DNA from: Atopobium sp. UBA1382
GTDB taxonomy: Bacteria; Actinomycetota; Coriobacteriia; Coriobacteriales; Atopobiaceae
Reading direction: 5' to 3'
NCBI GenBank assembly: GCA_002305805.1
Contig: DBQY01000014.1
Coordinates: 17,518-81,517 of the forward strand
DNA length: 64,000 bases
Part shown: piece by piece, positions 62,908-64,000 of the stretch
Numbering within the stretch: position 1 is the first letter of the stretch
How the letters are laid out: each line of letters begins with the position of its first letter
Notes under the pieces: model-generated
The model's database searches: none
What the model saw: only the letters and a program-made list of their open reading frames with translations
What the model was told of the DNA's origin: nothing
Program-made: the position numbers and the translations under genes

Positions 62908-63222
62908 ATGGAGGAGTCGTTCTTCGAGCGCTCGTGGGACGTGGTGCGCCAGATTCCCGAGGGTCGTGTAGCCAGCTACGGCCAGGTGGCACGGCTCATG
63001 GGCGCGCCGCGCTGCGCGCGACAGGTGGGCTATGCCATGCACGGAAGCCCCGGAGTCGCCGGCGGCGTGCCATGCCATCGCGTGGTCTTCGCGGACGGCT
63101 CGCTCGCGCCGGGATTTGCCTTCGGAGGGCCTGGCGAGCAGAGGCGCATGCTCGAGGCAGAGGGCGTGTCATTCCGGCCCGACGGTCGTGTGGACATGAA
63201 GGAGTCAGCCTGGGAGGCCTAG
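62908..63222 (+). CDS. Short MGMT-type DNA alkylation protein with intact PCHR
   Basis: The 104-residue protein consists of only the DNA-binding/active-site domain of O6-alkylguanine-DNA methyltransferases. Small relatives of this size are usually alkyltransferase-like (Atl1/YbaZ) proteins with Trp at the active position, whereas here the motif is PCHRV with Cys56 (GGVPCHRVV). VASYGQVARLMGAPRCARQVG supplies the Arg finger and recognition helix. It may thus be a real single-domain transferase. ATG after GGAGGGGTC. Confidence 0.85.
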   Translation: MEESFFERSWDVVRQIPEGRVASYGQVARLMGAPRCARQVGYAMHGSPGVAGGVPCHRVVFADGSLAPGFAFGGPGEQRRMLEAEGVSFRPDGRVDMKESAWEA

Positions 63223-63268
63223 CCCTCGGGAAACGGGTACAAGAACGCCAGTCGACCAAGGAGGCCCC

Positions 63269-63742
63269 GTGTCATACGCCATCATCTGCAGTTCCAAGAC
63301 CGGTAACACCGAGAAGCTCGCCCAGCGAGCACGCGAGGTCATGGGCGAGAAGGACGAGTGCCCGGTCGGCGATGCCGACCTCGTCCTGCTTGGTTCCTGG
63401 ACCGACAAGGGCGGCTTGGACCCTGCGCTTGACAAGCACCTCGGGGAGCTTGCCGGGAAGAGGGTATTTCTCTTCGGCACCTGCGGCTTCGGTGGCAGCC
63501 AGGCGTACTACGAACGCGTGCTCGACAGGTTCCAGTCCGCGCTTCCCGAGGGTGCTCAGGTCGTCGGCCGCTTCATGTGCCAAGGGCAGATGCCACCCGC
63601 CGTCCGCGAGCGCTATGTCAAGATGGCGGAGCAGGACCCGAAGAAGTTCGAGCCCATGATCGAGAACTTCGACCGCGCGCTGGGACACCCCGACGCCGCC
63701 GACCTTACCGCCTTCGAGAACGCCCTTCTCTCCGCACTATGA
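63269..63742 (+). CDS. Flavodoxin-family protein
   Basis: The 157-residue protein has the FMN phosphate loop SSKTGNTEKLA (residues 8-18), the aromatic-rich loop near LGSWTDKGG and an FGTCGFGG segment (about 69-76). FMN-dependent electron transfer is likely; partner unknown. GTG start after AAGGAGGCCCC. Its stop codon is part of the terminator palindrome. Confidence 0.85.
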   Translation: MSYAIICSSKTGNTEKLAQRAREVMGEKDECPVGDADLVLLGSWTDKGGLDPALDKHLGELAGKRVFLFGTCGFGGSQAYYERVLDRFQSALPEGAQVVGRFMCQGQMPPAVRERYVKMAEQDPKKFEPMIENFDRALGHPDAADLTAFENALLSAL

Positions 63743-63773
63743 TCCAAAAGGGGACTGTCCCCTTTTGGATCAT
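63739..63773. terminator. Bidirectional terminator shared by convergent genes
   Basis: ATGATCCAAAAGGGGA (63739-63754) and its exact complement (63758-63773) form a 16-bp stem with a 3-nt loop; A4 on one side and T4 on the other serve both directions. The TGA stops of both flanking genes lie inside the arms. Confidence 0.9.
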
Positions 63774-64000
63774 TCGATGCCGAGGCGGTCGGAGAGCTCG
63801 AGCCACTCGTCCTCGAGGGCCTCACGCTCGGCGAGACATGCGTCAAGAGCCTCCTGGGCGGCCATGAGGGCGGCGTAGTCGCTCGCGTCCACGGCGGCCA
63901 TCTCCGCGCGCAGGCGGTCGGGCTCCCCTGCCGTCTTCTCCAGCCTGCGGCTCACCGCGTCGAAGCGCTTCTTGAGCTCGCGGCGCTCTTGGTTGGTGAG
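63770..64000 (-). CDS. ABC-F family ATP-binding protein, C-terminal end (partial)
   Basis: The frame enters from the right edge and ends at TGA (63770-63772), leaving 76 residues that form a charged coiled coil (LTNQERRELKKRFDAV, RRLEKTAGEPDRLRAEMAA, EALEDEWLELSDRLG). This is the C-terminal domain typical of Uup/EttA-like ABC-F translation factors. The ATPase domains lie outside the window, so subgroup is undetermined. Confidence 0.7.
   Translation of the reverse strand, partial: LTNQERRELKKRFDAVSRRLEKTAGEPDRLRAEMAAVDASDYAALMAAQEALDACLAEREALEDEWLELSDRLGIE

Overview
The window is GC-rich chromosomal DNA from an actinobacterium, most likely of class Coriobacteriia (Olsenella/Atopobium-like). 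That placement is inference from gene content and order: a lexA / LysM cell-division-inhibitor / nrdR cluster, an FHA protein next to a MerR regulator, RNase J plus RNase Y plus PNPase without RNase E in view, SpoVS in a probable non-sporulator, and many GTG starts with 1-11 nt gene overlaps. Almost all genes are housekeeping; no transposase, integrase, prophage, rRNA operon or CRISPR array was seen.

Layout. 1-5627 (+): end of an unknown gene, thiI, competence genes comEA-comEC, holA. 5628-7256: an AbiEi-like/DUF559 nuclease-like gene on the minus strand bracketed by two inverted copies of a 67-bp palindromic element. 7257-16093: rpsT (-), then lepA-dusB-hemW, a dCMP deaminase, two DnaJ proteins (one membrane-anchored) and mtaB. 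16373-19901: phoH-ybeY-dgkA-era-recO. 20221-25028: rpsO, pnp, rnj (RNA synthesis and decay). 25033-32097: ftsK, a RodZ-like protein, yajQ, rimO, pgsA, cinA. 32325-41050: recA-recX, rny, a GHKL ATPase, spoVS, miaB-miaA, hflX. 41047-44088: lexA with an acyltransferase on minus, and divergently the SOS-type LysM inhibitor, nrdR and dut. 44161-47891: two nucleobase permeases and thioredoxin reductase. 48235-58548 (all minus): ClC transporter, NlpC/P60 hydrolase, apt, MerR, FHA, RidA, a GcvT-like protein, a CDP-alcohol transferase, M20 peptidase, serA, serC. 58706-64000: tRNA-Pro(GGG), a frameshifted DUF3737 gene, alpha/beta hydrolase, LysR regulator, isochorismatase, short MGMT-like protein, flavodoxin-like protein and the end of an ABC-F gene.

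The most unusual content is between genes. At least four families of palindromic elements occupy the spacers. Members of a family have the same end sequences and strikingly constant lengths (A: 67 bp, four copies; B: 183 bp, two copies; C: 112 or 102 bp, four copies; D: 44- and 54-bp hairpins side by side), while much of the interior differs. Families C and D both vary in steps of exactly 10 bp. The only plausible partner gene in view is the AbiEi/DUF559 gene lying between two inverted family A copies, an arrangement reminiscent of REP elements around their dedicated nuclease gene.

Genes that work together include the SOS circuit (lexA, recA-recX and the LysM inhibitor, with GAAC-N4-GTTC-type boxes inside the promoters), the competence and recombination set (comEA, comEC, ComEB-like deaminase, cinA, recA, recO), the RNA decay set (rnj, rny, pnp, ybeY) and the tRNA modification set (thiI, dusB, mtaB, rimO-related, miaA, miaB).
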